Positions 50,793 through 62,663 of a stretch of 64,000 nucleotides of DNA are shown here, piece by piece. A program made the position numbers and the translations under genes. This DNA comes from Elmis aenea (lineage: Eukaryota; Arthropoda; Insecta; Coleoptera; Elmidae). The DNA lies in NCBI GenBank assembly GCA_947652605.1, contig OX393583.1:9279222-9343221 (forward strand), written 5' to 3'. Each line of letters begins with the position of its first letter. Position 1 is the stretch's first letter. The notes under the pieces are model-generated. The model was not told the DNA's origin. It saw nothing but the letters and a program-made list of their open reading frames with translations, and ran no database searches.

Positions 50793-52478
50793 TTACGGTG
50801 TTAATCTTATTTTTCCGATATATGGAATTGAAATGTTTGGGTCCTCTTGGTTGTCGATAGTTTCGGTACTTGCATTCTTATTATGTTGTTGGCGGGTTTT
50901 GTATTTATATGGTAAAACAAATTTATAAACAAATATAGTAAATATGGTAATTAAAATAATTACATACAATAACACTGTCCAAAAGCTTACATTATAGTGA
51001 ATTGCAGGAGAAATATTGATTTTGTCTAAATTTTCTTCGTCTAAGTTTAATTCCCTATGTACATCTTTAATATCATCTAAGTTAATATCTTTAATGTTAA
51101 TTGACTTAAAATCTACGACATTGTGAAGTGGTTTAAGATTAATAAGGTTATTTACCTTAGGAATATTAAATTGATTAATTCTATTTGTATTTTTAAAAGA
51201 TTTTAACGTAATATTATTTAAACTTAAAGTACATTTATTGTTATCAAACGTCAATAAATAATTGCCATTAAATGATACGTGGTTTTTGATATTTTGACAG
51301 TTTTGAATAGCTACGATTTGTTTGTTTGTTAATATAAGGTAATCGGAATTTTCTAATTTTTGAATTTTTAGTTGATCAAAGTTTATTGGTATATAATTGC
51401 AATTTGTGATATTTTCGGAATATGTTAGAAGTTTTACTTCACAAGGAGTATCAATGTTAATTTTGGAAGTTGATAGGTGCATGCAGAAGAATTCGTTTGT
51501 CTGCAGGTTTTTACATTCTTCATTAAAAAGAACATAATTTTCATCGTTAAGTGCAAGATACTTTGAATTTGTAAGCAGTGTTTGATTTTTGTTATTAATA
51601 ATTGTTGGGATCGGATACAAATGGTAGTAGTTATATTTAGTAGGAGCTGTTAAAGGAATTTCTATTATGAATATAATTTTTTTATCGTTACTGTAGCTTT
51701 TCGTTGTTATGATTTGTTCAAATAATAATAGATTTTGAATAATTGGTTCAAAAGGTAAATATATGTTGTCTATGTTATGATCAATAAAATATATTTCATT
51801 CATTAGTTCTAAAGGTTCAATAATGCTATTGTGAAATGTTTGCAATTTCGAAAATGTAATAGCTACTTCAATTTTATCTAAAATATCGTAAATAATTTGG
51901 TATGTCTGAACAAATTGACTTAAAGTGACTTGTAGCAGGAAGTAGTGATACAACTCTAAATTTATAATGTTTTCCTTTTTAATTTCTGATTCGATTTGCA
52001 TTATTCTTGATTTTAATAAAATTTGGTTATGCGCCAAACTTTGTATACTTTCTTGAAAGTTATTAATTGCACGTTGCATGAGAGTTATTTGTTTAGCAGC
52101 AATCAACTTTAGGTTGTTTTGATTATTTTTTAGTTCGCTTATTTCTTTGTCGTATCTTAATGCATCTTCGTTATCTAAATTTCCACTAATAATTTTGACT
52201 ATGCTTCCTATAGCGTTTATTAAGCCTCTTCGGTGTCTATTACTTACAGTTTGGTTATCTTTAAAACTAATATTAGGGTTCAACTGTTTCAGCTGTAGTT
52301 TTATTTTATATTCCATATTTTCAATGAGATTAATTGTATTTTGATATTCACGTATATAACTAATATTTTCCTTAGAATTACTTAATGCTATCTTAATTTG
52401 TAAACACGAATCTTGTAAAGTATTGAATTCGTTAACTAATGGTTCTAGGTCGTAAATATGTATAAAAGTCCAAAAATC
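50793..52478 (-). pseudogene. env: env-like gene, 5' end deleted
   Basis: Open from about 52478 to the stop at 50793. The first ATG (52316) would give 507 aa. It has a furin-type basic site (RHRR) followed by a GLINAIGS-type segment, as in errantivirus and baculovirus F-like fusion proteins, and a membrane anchor with a short basic tail about 60 residues before the end (FWTVLLYVIILITIFTIFVY). It is Asn/Ile-rich, as is common in this group. The signal peptide and N-terminal part are missing because the upstream deletion fuses this frame to pol. It is not expected to make a functional envelope. Confidence 0.8.
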
Positions 52479-55400
52479 TGTTTGAATTTTGAGAATTTAT
52501 CTAGTATAGTAAGGTATTTTTGTCCACCATAATTAAATATATCGATGTGTACAATTTCAAATGGTTTGGAGGGTGTTTCTGTTAAAACCAAAGGTATATT
52601 TGGAGGTTTACGTCCGTATTTTGCGGTTTGACATATTTCACAACAATTTATGTAATCTGTTACATCTTGTCGCATTTTAGGCCAAAAGTAATTTCGTCTT
52701 AATTGTTCTAATGTTTCCACTATACCGCGATGATTAGTTTTTTCATGTTGATATTTTGTTAACATTATTCGTTCATCTTTATCGAAAATGGAATTTATTA
52801 ATTTGGTACATCGAGTCAATGTTAATCCGTTAGCGTAAAAATGTGTAGCATAGATTTCGTTAAAAAGTTTGCTAAGTTCGTCATCGTGAAAATATAAATA
52901 AAAGTGTTTTCCTGTTGAAGTGTAATCTCTTAAAAATTTAAATATTACTTCTTTGTTTTTAGGTATGGATAATTCTAAAATGTGTAAATGATCGTGATTT
53001 TTATTGTTGACAACTAAAAGGTTATGAACGTTAAGTTGAATTATAATTTGATTTTGTTTGTTATTAATTATTTCTTCTAATATTGGGATTCCGTTATTGA
53101 TTGTGTTTTGACTAGTAGAATGAGGGGTTTCGTCTGTTTGTGCGTCTTTCAGAATTGTTATGTCTTGAAGTATTTTAAATTTGGGTTCTGTGTTACTCGT
53201 TGAAGGTTCAGGGATTTGTTCGGGGGGTTCATTAATGATAGGGTTTTCGGCTAACTCTCTAAGATATTGCATTGTATCAAAGTTTATATCTCCGGGGTTG
53301 TTAATCACTGATTCTGTTTCTGTCATGTTTAATTGTATACGTGATAAAGCGTCAGCGTTAGTATTTTGAGCGCCTTTTTTGTAAATAATTTTGTAATCGT
53401 ATTCTTCAAGTTTGAGTCTCCATCGTATTAATTTTGAATTTGGTTCTTTCAAATTAAATAGCCAAACAAGGGGTCTATGATCAGTATAGATAAAGAATTT
53501 ACGTCCAAAAATATAAGGTCTAAAGTATTTGCAAGCATAAACTATAGCTAGTAGTTCTTTTTCGGTCGTTGTATATCTTTGCTCGCTTTCGTTAAGTGTT
53601 CTAGAAGCGTATGCTACAGGTCTGTCATTTGGAACTGTTCCTTGTGACAAAACGGCTCCAATGGCTACGTTACTCGCATCGGTTGTTACTATGAATGGTT
53701 TAGAATAGTCAGGATATAATAATATTGGGTCATTCATTAATGAATTTTTACAAATTTCGAAACTTTTCAAGAAGTCATTGTCGTGAATAACAGATGCTCC
53801 TTTTTTTAAACATTTGGTCATAGGCTTAGTTATTTTAGCAAGATTATTAATAAATTTACGGTAGTATCCAACAAGTCCTAAAAATGATTTTATTTCTTTT
53901 TGAGTTTTTGGGATCGGAAATCTTTTTATTGCGTCAATTTTGTCTGGGTTTGGTTTTATTCCGTCTGGGGTGATTATATGTCCAAGATAGTTAACTGATG
54001 TTTTTAAGAATTCTGACTTATCTAATTGAATTTTGAAATTAGCGTTTCTTAAACGTTCAAAAATTGATTCTAATCTGTCCATGTGTTCTTGTAAACTTGT
54101 AGAAAAAATGATAATGTCATCGAGGTAAACGAGGCAAGTCTCGTTTTGTAATCCTCTAAGAATATTATCCATCACGCGTTGAAATGAACTGGGAGAATTC
54201 TTAAGGCCCATTGGCATTCTCAAAAACTCGTACAATCCATTTTCTGTTTGAAAAGCAGTTTTGGGAATGTCCTGTTTATCAATTTCGATTTGGTAAAAAC
54301 CGTTAGCTAAGTCTAAAGTAGTAAAATAGTTCGATTTTCCTAATTTGTCAAGTAAGTCGCTAATGTTTGGGAGGGGATATTTGTCGTCTACTGTCTGTTC
54401 ATTAAGTTTTCTGTAGTCTATAACTACACGCCATTTCTTTTTGCCACTGGCATCCATCTTTTTTGGAACAATCCAAATAGGAGATGACCAAGGAGATGTG
54501 CTACGTTGGATTATGTTTTGTTCAAGCATTTTATTGATTTGATCTTTAACTTCCTGTTTATGAATCTCAGGATATCTATACGTTTTTGTAAAAATAGGGG
54601 TTTCATTTATCATTTTAAATTTATGTTTTATTTCATGAGTGAAGCTCAAAGGTATTTGTTCACAATAAAATATATCTCGATATTTATAACATAAATTTTG
54701 AATTGCTTGTTTTTCTTCTGTATTGCAATGGTTAAGTCGTAATCTATTTAAATTTTGTTTTAAGTAGTAATCTTGTTCGTTTGTTAGTGTACTGTTAGAC
54801 TGCATTTTATTTACAAAATTTACTTGTAAAGGATTTATTGCTTCGCAAGTTATTGGTTTTAAAATTTCAATTGTTTTAGTTTGTTCACTAGTATTTGTTA
54901 TAGTGCATATAGCGAAATAGTTGTTTACGTTACATAAAGAGTTGGGTATCGTTACGTTATTACATAGTTGAGTTTTATTAATAATGCATTGACCATTTTT
55001 GTAATTTACTGGGATTTTTGAAACAATCTCTGTTCGGGGTGGAATTTTTAAGGTATATGATTTGAAATTTGTGTTAGTATTATTTTGTGGCATTTCAGGT
55101 TGAAATACTATAGGTATTGTAGCGTATGGTGTAGATATTATGTTTGAATTTATATTGATATTCGCATTTAATTGTTTTAAGAGATCTGAACCAATAAGTC
55201 CGTCATAGGTGTTACTAAAGTTAAATAAATAGAATTTATGTGAAGCATTTACGTTAAACAGTTTGAATATAGGAATGTCCATTACTTTGTCATGATATGA
55301 AATATTGTGTGCGGTTTGTATGTTAAAAGGTTCATTGTAAATAAATGTTCGATAAAATTTTGTTGCTAAGTCTGGATGCATTAAGCTTTTTGTACTGCCT

Positions 55401-55513
55401 GTGTCGATTAAAAAGTTTGCGTTTAATGTCGGAATAAAAATGTGTGGTAGATTATCTTTATGAAAGTTTAACTGTACTACGTGGGGTTGTTCTCGTAACT
55501 GTCCAAGTGAAAA
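52445..55513 (-). pseudogene. pol: pol polyprotein, truncated in integrase
   Basis: Frame -1 relative to gag, entered near 55513. Protease DTGS lies just upstream of the first ATG (55381). Reverse transcriptase carries the YLDDIIIFS active site, and RNase H shows TTDAS and YTDHRP. The integrase zinc finger has H/H/C/C ligands (..NHRG.., CEIC). The integrase catalytic core begins (first Asp in HIDIF) and is lost about 25 codons later, where the sequence runs into env at 52470-52480. The enzymes before that point look intact, with no stops. Confidence 0.88.
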
Positions 55514-56793
55514 TTTTGAGTTTCCGTTTGTTCAACTAAATCATCTTCGTATTGATAATAGTTTTGTTGTTCTTGATCGTTTACTAAGTAATTTTCAAAG
55601 GTATCGTCATTATTTTCTAAAGAATTTTCATGATCGGGGTAGTTTTCTACTTCAGGGGTTTCAATAATTTGATTAAACATTTTTGTGTTACCAGAACTAG
55701 TGTCCATGGGTTCGGGTTTATATGTGTTTCTACTCATTCGTGAGAATTGTGGGTTAGGTCTATAAAAACTTGAATTCATTTGACCAGGAGTGTTTTGAAA
55801 ATACTGGTTACGATAAACTTGGGAATTGTTAGGATTAGGTATAAAATTTCTTTGTAGATTTGGGGTTGTGTTATTCGTTTGTGGTCTAAACGTGTTAAAG
55901 TGGGGTTGTTGATGTTGTCTAAAGTTTTGTTGTGGTTGCCATCGAGGTTGTGTATTAAATTGATTTCTGGCAGTGAATTGTCCGTTTTGATGGTTATTAA
56001 AATTGTGTTTTGGTTTATTAGAATTCGGATTATTAGTATGATATGAATGATTTTGTGAATTCGTTGGTGTATATTTGTTGGGTAATTTGAATTGTGTCTG
56101 TGTATTTAATGTATGCCTATTCTGCGATGCATATAAGAAATTCTCTTCTTCTATTACTAAATTCATAGCAGATTCTAAAGTTTTAGGATCTCTAAGTCTT
56201 ACGTTATTTTGTAATTGACCATTTAAGCCGCGTATAAAAGTTTTTAAGGTTATATCATCATAATTTTTGAGATGAATTAATTTTTCATCTTTTGTTAATT
56301 CTGAAGAGTTTATTTTTGAGGCTAATAAACTTCTCGCATCTTGTAAACGCATACCGAATTGATACGGCGTTTCAATTTTGTTAGGCTTAAGATAAATTAG
56401 ATCTTGCGCCAAACATTCTATGTTTCTTTGATCTCCAAAGGTTAAAACTAATAGGTTTTTAATTTGTAACCATGAAGTCAGTTCAGTGCGACTTCCTACT
56501 ATTTGAAGTGCCCTATGTGTTAATTTACCTAATAATGATCTAAAAATAAATTTATTTATTGGATTCTCCACCTGCGTGCGATCAGCGAATGTGTTTATGA
56601 AATTATCACAGTTATCCAAGAAAATATTTAAAGTATGTGGGTCGCCACCATAATGAGAAATTGAATCTAAATACAATCGAATTAATTGATAATTTGTTGT
56701 ATCATTATTTCCTACCGTTGGCATTTTTGTTTCTAATATTGGTAAGCTATTTACCAAGTCTGTTGTATCTATATAATCGTTGTCTGTATTCAT
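55477..56793 (-). CDS. gag: gag of the retroelement
   Basis: 438 aa from ATG at 56793. The N-terminal two thirds is alpha-helical, capsid-like (LRLxD...KTFIRGLNG region). The C-terminal third is Asn/Gln/Pro-rich. No CCHC zinc knuckle is present, as in many errantiviruses. The end overlaps the pol frame. A heptamer A AAT TTT in gag phase lies at 55516-55510, 11 codons before the stop, and suits -1 frameshifting. No internal damage. Confidence 0.85.
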   Translation of the reverse strand: MNTDNDYIDTTDLVNSLPILETKMPTVGNNDTTNYQLIRLYLDSISHYGGDPHTLNIFLDNCDNFINTFADRTQVENPINKFIFRSLLGKLTHRALQIVGSRTELTSWLQIKNLLVLTFGDQRNIECLAQDLIYLKPNKIETPYQFGMRLQDARSLLASKINSSELTKDEKLIHLKNYDDITLKTFIRGLNGQLQNNVRLRDPKTLESAMNLVIEEENFLYASQNRHTLNTQTQFKLPNKYTPTNSQNHSYHTNNPNSNKPKHNFNNHQNGQFTARNQFNTQPRWQPQQNFRQHQQPHFNTFRPQTNNTTPNLQRNFIPNPNNSQVYRNQYFQNTPGQMNSSFYRPNPQFSRMSRNTYKPEPMDTSSGNTKMFNQIIETPEVENYPDHENSLENNDDTFENYLVNDQEQQNYYQYEDDLVEQTETQNFHLDSYENNPT

Positions 56794-57394
56794 GTAGAAA
56801 ATTAATGTTAGTAAGGCCTAAACAAGGTGTGACTGCTTTATGCAATAAAGAATTTGCAATATTTATTTTGTTTAAAATAGACTTTGCGTACTCCGTCAGA
56901 TCTCTAAACAAAATATTCTCGCTAAACTCCGTTTGATCACATAAAAACGTTATATTAATTGTTAGTACCTACTTGAAAATATCCTTTGTGGATTAAAAAC
57001 TGCTAATAATTATTTAAAAGTTTCTTACAACAAACAAATTGTAGCTTTCATAACTGATTCTGTGCTATTTTCTTAATAATTAATGTCCTGTTGGCGATGT
57101 TTGTCCTCGAAGACGTCTTAACTAGGGGTTGCGGACTGCTTCGGCGATGTTGTCCAAAGGTCAGCGGTTTCGATTTACTTCAGCGATTTTGTCTTTATAA
57201 ATCGAAATAGAAGTTAGTAAATTTGTTGATTTTAAAAGCTCACCTGGGTATGTTCTCTTTGTTCTCTTTTCCTGAATTAACCATAGAAATGGAAGGAACT
57301 ATATCTTCGGCTATGTTGTCCTAAGTGGATTGGTACTTGAAGCGATTTTTGTCTTCTTTTTCCTTTTCCAAATAGTGCCTTTCAGAAATCCAAA

Positions 57395-57405
57395 CGACTG
57401 CGCCA
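57395..57405 (-). other. Primer-binding site, tRNA-Ser type
   Basis: The minus strand reads TGGCGCAGTCG beginning at the last base of the LTR. It is complementary to the 3' end (CGACTGCGCCA) of arthropod tRNA-Ser, the primer used by the 17.6/297 group. This confirms the element's orientation. Confidence 0.8.
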
Positions 57406-57639
57406 ATTTTGTTTTTGATTATACCTTCTGAGTTTTTAAAAAACAACTTATTTTTACTAACACAATTTATTGGTTTAACTGGTTCGAATGATTATACAAT
57501 AATGAATATTAAAATTATCTTAATGCTACATTACAACTATGCTTATTCTAATCTTAACACGTGTAGCGTAATAGGATATGCTACCTGTTAATCTCGTTAC
57601 ATAAATATGCTGACCCCCGTGGGAAATGGGTTGTTAACT
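57405..57639 (-). repeat. 5' LTR of the retroelement
   Basis: Direct repeat of 50538-50771, ending one base into the primer site. The region between it and gag (56794-57394) is the untranslated leader, with no coding frame. Confidence 0.9.
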
Positions 57640-60600
57640 CATGTCCTATACCTAAAATCAATATTTTTCGAGTTACTGCCACTTTTATATTTTTTCGAAA
57701 AAATAAAAACGCAACGCAAATTATTTAATAGCGTCGTTAATAGAGTAGTTACTAAAAAGTGTTAAATACAAAAGTTGTTTGGCATCACGAGCTGCATAAA
57801 CCTGCACTAGTTTACAATATACAGGGTGTTTAGTTTTCGAGAACTCACATGCAAGTTTGTTATTTTAAATGCAACACCCTGTATATTTTCACGTTTTCTG
57901 TTAGACAATTCGATTGCCTTTAAAAACTGTTCAGCATGTCCTATACCTAAAATCAATATTTTTCGAGTTACTGCCACTTTTATATTTTTTCGAAAAAATA
58001 AAAATGCAACGCAAATTATTTAATAGCGTCGTTAATAGAGTAGTTACTAAAAAGTGTTAAATACAAAAGTTGTTTGGCATCACGAGCTGCATAAACATGC
58101 ACTGTTTTTTAATATACAGGGTGTTTAGTTTTCGAGAACCCACATGCAAGTTTGTTATTTTAAATGCAACACCCTGTATATTTTCACGTTTTCTGTTAGA
58201 CAATTCAATTGCCTTTAAAAAATGTTCAGCATGTCCTATACCTAAAATCAATATTTTTCGAGTTACTGCCACTTTTATATTTTTTCGAAAAAATAAAAAC
58301 GCAACGCAAATTATTTAATAGCGTCGTTAATAGAGTAGTAACTAAAAAGTGTTAAATACAAAGGTTGTTTGGCATCACGAGCTGCATAAACCTGCACTAG
58401 TTTACAATATACAGGGTGTTTAGTTTTCGAGAACCGACATGCAAGTTTGTTCTTTTAAATGCAACACCCTGTATATTTTCACGTTTTCTGTTAGACAATT
58501 CAATTGCCTTTAAAAAATGTTTAGCATGTCCTATACCTAAAATCAATATTTTTCGAGTTACAGCCTCTTTTATATTTTTTCGAAAAAATAAAAACGCAAC
58601 GCAAATTATTTAATAGCGTCGTTAATAGAGTAGTTACTAAAAAGTGTTAAATACAAAAGTTGTTTGGCATCACGAGCTGCATAAACCTGCACTATTTTTT
58701 AATATACAGGGTGTTTAGTTTTCGAGAACCCACATGCAAGTTTGTTATTTTAAATGCAACACCCTGTATATTTTCACGTTTTCTGTTAGACAATTCAATT
58801 GCCTTTAAAAAATGTTCAGCATGTCCTATACCTAAAATCAATATTTTTCGAGTTACTGCCACTTTTATATTTTTTCGAAAAAATAAAAATGCAACGCAAA
58901 TTATTTAATAGCGTCGTTAATAGAATAGTTACTAAAAAGTGTTAAATACAAAAGTTGTTTGGCATCACGAGCTGCATAAACATGCACTATTTTTTAATAT
59001 ACAGGGTGTTTAGTTTTCGAGAACCCACATGCAAGTTTGTTATTTTAAATGCAACACCCTGTATATTTTCACGTTTTCTGTTAGACAATTCAATTGCCTT
59101 TAAAAAATGTTCAGCATGTCCTATACCTAAAATCAATATTTTTCGAGTTACTGCCACTTTTATATTTTTTCGAAAAAATAAAAACGCAACGCAAATTATT
59201 TAATAGCGTCGTTAATAGAGCAGTTACTAAAAAGTGTTAAATACAAAAGTTGTTTGGCATCACGAGCTGCATAAACCTGCACTATTTTTTAATATACAGG
59301 GTGTTTAGTTTTCGAGAACCCACATGCAAGTTTGTTCTTTTAAATGCAACACCCTGTATATTTTCACGTTTTCTGTTAGACAATTCAATTGCCTTTAAAA
59401 AATGTTTAGCATGTCCTATACCTAAAATCAATATTTTTCGAGTTACAGCCTCTTTTATATTTTTTCGAAAAAATAAAAACGCAACGCAAATTATTTAATA
59501 GCGTCGTTAATAGAGTAGTTACTAAAAAGTGTTAAATACAAAAGTTGTTTGGCATCACGAGCTGCATAAACCTGCACTATTTTTTAATATACAGGGTGTT
59601 TAGTTTTCGAGAACCCACATGCAAGTTTGTTATTTTAAATGCAACACCCTGTATATTTTCACGTTTTCTGTTAGACAATTCAATTGCCTTTAAAAAATGT
59701 TCAGCATGTCCTATACCTAAAATCAATATTTTTCGAGTTACAGCCTCTTTTATATTTTTTCGAAAAAATAAAAACGCAACGCAAATTATTTAATAGCGTC
59801 GTTAATAGAATAGTTACAAAAAAGTGTTAAATACAAAAGTTGTTTGGCATCACGAGCTGCATAAACCTGCACTATTTTTTAATATACAGGGTGTTTAGTT
59901 TTCGAGAACCCACATGCAAGTTTGTTCTTTTAAATGCAACACCCTGTATATTTTCACGTTTTCTGTTAGACAATTCAATTGCCTTTAAAAAATGTTCAGC
60001 ATGTCCTATACCTAAAATCAATATTTTTCGAGTTACTGCCACTTTTATATTTTTTCGAAAAAATAAAAATGCAACGCAAATTATTTAATAGCGTCGTTAA
60101 TAGAATAGTTACTAAAAAGTGTTAAATACAAAAGTTGTTTGGCATCACGAGCTGCATAAACATGCACTATTTTTTAATATACAGGGTGTTTAGTTTTCGA
60201 GAACCCACATGCAAGTTTGTTATTTTAAATGCAACACCCTGTATATTTTCACGTTTTCTGTTAGACAATTCAATTGCCTTTAAAAAATGTTCAGCATGTC
60301 CTATACCTAAAATCAATATTTTTCGAGTTACTGCCACTTTTATATTTTTTCGAAAAAATAAAAATGCAACGCAAATTATTTAATAGCGTCGTTAATAGAG
60401 CAGTTACCAAAAAGTGTTAAATACAAAAGTTGTTTGGCATCACGAGCTGCATAAACCTGCACTATTTTTTAATATACAGGGTGTTTAGTTTTCGAGAACC
60501 CACATGCAAGTTTGTTCTTTTAAATGCAACACCCTGTATATTTTCACGTTTTCTGTTAGACAATTCAATTGCCTTTAAAAAATGTTTAGCATGTCCTATA

Positions 60601-61268
60601 CCTAAAATCAATATTTTTCGAGTTACAGCCTCTTTTATATTTTTTCGAAAAAATAAAAACGCAACGCAAATTATTTAATAGCGTCGTTAATAGAGTAGTT
60701 ACTAAAAAGTGTTAAATACAAAAGTTGTTTGGCATCACGAGCTGCATAAACCTGCACTAGTTTACAATATACAGGGTGTTTAGTTTTCGAGAACCCACAT
60801 GCAAGTTTGTTATTTTAAATGCAACACCCTGTATATTTTCACGTTTTCTGTTAGACAATTCAATTGCCTTTAAAAAATGTTCAGCATGTCCTATACCTAA
60901 AATCAATATTTTTCGAGTTACAGCCTCTTTTATATTTTTTCGAAAAAATAAAAACGCAACGCAAATTATTTAATAGCGTCGTTAATAGAATAGTTACAAA
61001 AAAGTATTAAATACAAAAGTTGTTTGGCATCACGAGCTGCATAAACCTGCACTATTTTTTAATATACAGGGTGTTTAGTTTTCGAGAACCCACATGCAAG
61101 TTTGTTATTTTAAATGCAACACCCTGTATATTTTCACGTTTTCTGTTAGACAATTCAATTGCCTTTAAAAAATGTTTAGCATGTCCTATACCTAAAATCA
61201 TTTTTACGTTTTCTGTTAGACAATTCAATTGCCTTTAAAAAATGTTAAGCATGTCCTATACCTAAAAT
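57640..61268 (+). repeat. Satellite array, 295-bp period, right block
   Basis: About 12 monomers in register, with starts of the same frame at 58660, 58955, 59250, 59545, 59840, 60135 and 60430. It continues the left block across the retroelement. Monomer variants (CCACATGC/CCGACATGC, TTATTTTA/TTCTTTTA, TACAGCCTC/TACTGCCAC) alternate. The last 70 bp (61200-61268) repeat a partial monomer before the array stops at the dispersed GGTTCCCGAG repeat. Confidence 0.93.
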
Positions 61269-62663
61269 CTTTATAAAACGGTGCAAAGTTTTTGAAATCA
61301 TCTCTAACGGTTCCCGAGAAAAACGCCAAAAACCAGACCCCTGCAAAAGCCGAAATTTGATCGGAAAAAGAACAACTTTGTTTCACAAAAAAAATATAAC
61401 TTATTTTTAAGGTATTTGCTTTTTTTTAGAAATCCCCCAATATTTTTCCAGTTTCCATTGAGATTTTTTAATCGTAACATAGCCTCATCATAGTTAATAA
61501 TTGTTAGTTAACATATCTACTATTGGTTTATGAAGCCTGGAGGTGATTGCTTTGTTTAAAAAATAATTACCCCAACGTGCAAATTTTCTTAGCTATAAAA
61601 TACTTTATTTCAGTAATTACACAATTCATTTTTAGGTCACCTGTATTATCTTTTTCACAATGTTTTCAAGTCGTATATTACCCATTGCTTTAAAAATTCC
61701 GTTAATACGTAAAACAACAAAAAAGATTTTCAATGTCATCAATGCACAATGAATAGATAATACGCCATGTTTGTTGCCAGTCTTTTATCAATTTTTGGTG
61801 ATGTCGGACTTACGCTACCCCTGTGTGCGGTTCTAGTAGTAATTATAATTATTTTCGGTCGATTAAAACTAACCTAAGTGTCTTTAAGATTTTGGATATT
61901 AGCAGTTGCACGTCTTAAAAAGGTAAAATACGTATTTGTTGTTTGATTCAGTAATTTCAGCTGATCAGAAAATTGCAGTAGTTTTGTCACGTATTAAATT
62001 TATATGCCTTAGTCGTGGCCTTAGTTATTAGATATCAGCACATGTATTCCTGTTAGCAAACGTCCCTTTGAATGCTAATATGGTTACTTTTTAAAACTTG
62101 TATTGGCCTAATTTTGGTACTCGATGTAATAGAAAATGTCTGCCAATCATGGCCGAGAGTTTTTTTTTTCCTAACGGCTTACACCATCTTTGCTTGATTC
62201 ATAAGTTGTCCTTGTTTAAGTTATCAATGCTTACTTAATAATGTTGTTATAATTAGGTTTGATTGTTATCTATGAATCCGTCTATACGACACTTGAAACG
62301 TCTCTTATCATTGAAAATGTTAGGTGTCAGATAAGCGTAGGGGAACATTTTATCAGTCAAAGATTTTACCATTTGCACGCATCTCTCGGTTTGAAAATTT
62401 CAGCTAAAATACGGTTTTAATAGTTACAAATGCGTGAAGTAAACAAATTCTGTAAATTTAAAATCGATTTCTTTCGTAGTTTAAAAGTTGTTTGCTGATA
62501 TGGGACGATCAAAGTTAGGGAGTATTAAGATAATTTTCCTGTACATGCTTAATTATTGAAATGGCGCACTTACCGACTTATTTTGTAAAATTCTATTGTG
62601 AAATTCTAATATGTAGATCTTGTGGTACTATCACAATTAAATTGTTTTTTTTTTAACTATCAG
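61269..62663 (+). other. Right flank of satellite with copy B of the putative first exon
   Basis: 61270-61400 is the third copy of the GGTTCCCGAGAAAAACGC repeat. 61690-61921 is copy B of the 44265-44475 segment, with the donor AAAAAG|GTAAAATAC. The following few hundred bases also resemble 44476-44700 (AATGTCYGYCAATCATGGCC). No protein-coding frame. Confidence 0.45.

Larger units (their letters stand above)
50538..57639 (-). mobile_element. Gypsy-like errantivirus-type LTR element, defective
   Basis: Two direct LTRs of about 234 bp (50538-50771 and 57405-57639), identical by eye. In element orientation the LTR starts AGTTAAC and ends AAATT. A 4-bp target duplication CATG (50534-50537 and 57640-57643) lies in the satellite. 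The minus strand encodes gag, pol and an env-like gene in the order of insect errantiviruses (17.6/297/gypsy group). About 7.1 kb. The integrase core and the start of env are deleted, so the copy cannot be autonomous. Matching LTRs imply a recent insertion. Confidence 0.93.

Noticed and set aside
48383..61268. Repeated 60-82-codon frames, one per satellite monomer
   Set aside because: The period is 295 bp, not a multiple of 3. Frames begin inside mini-MITE ends, show no third-position bias by eye, and belong to an array.
48383..61268. Regular repeats considered as a CRISPR-like array
   Set aside because: The whole 295-bp unit repeats with no unique spacers, and the genome is an animal's.
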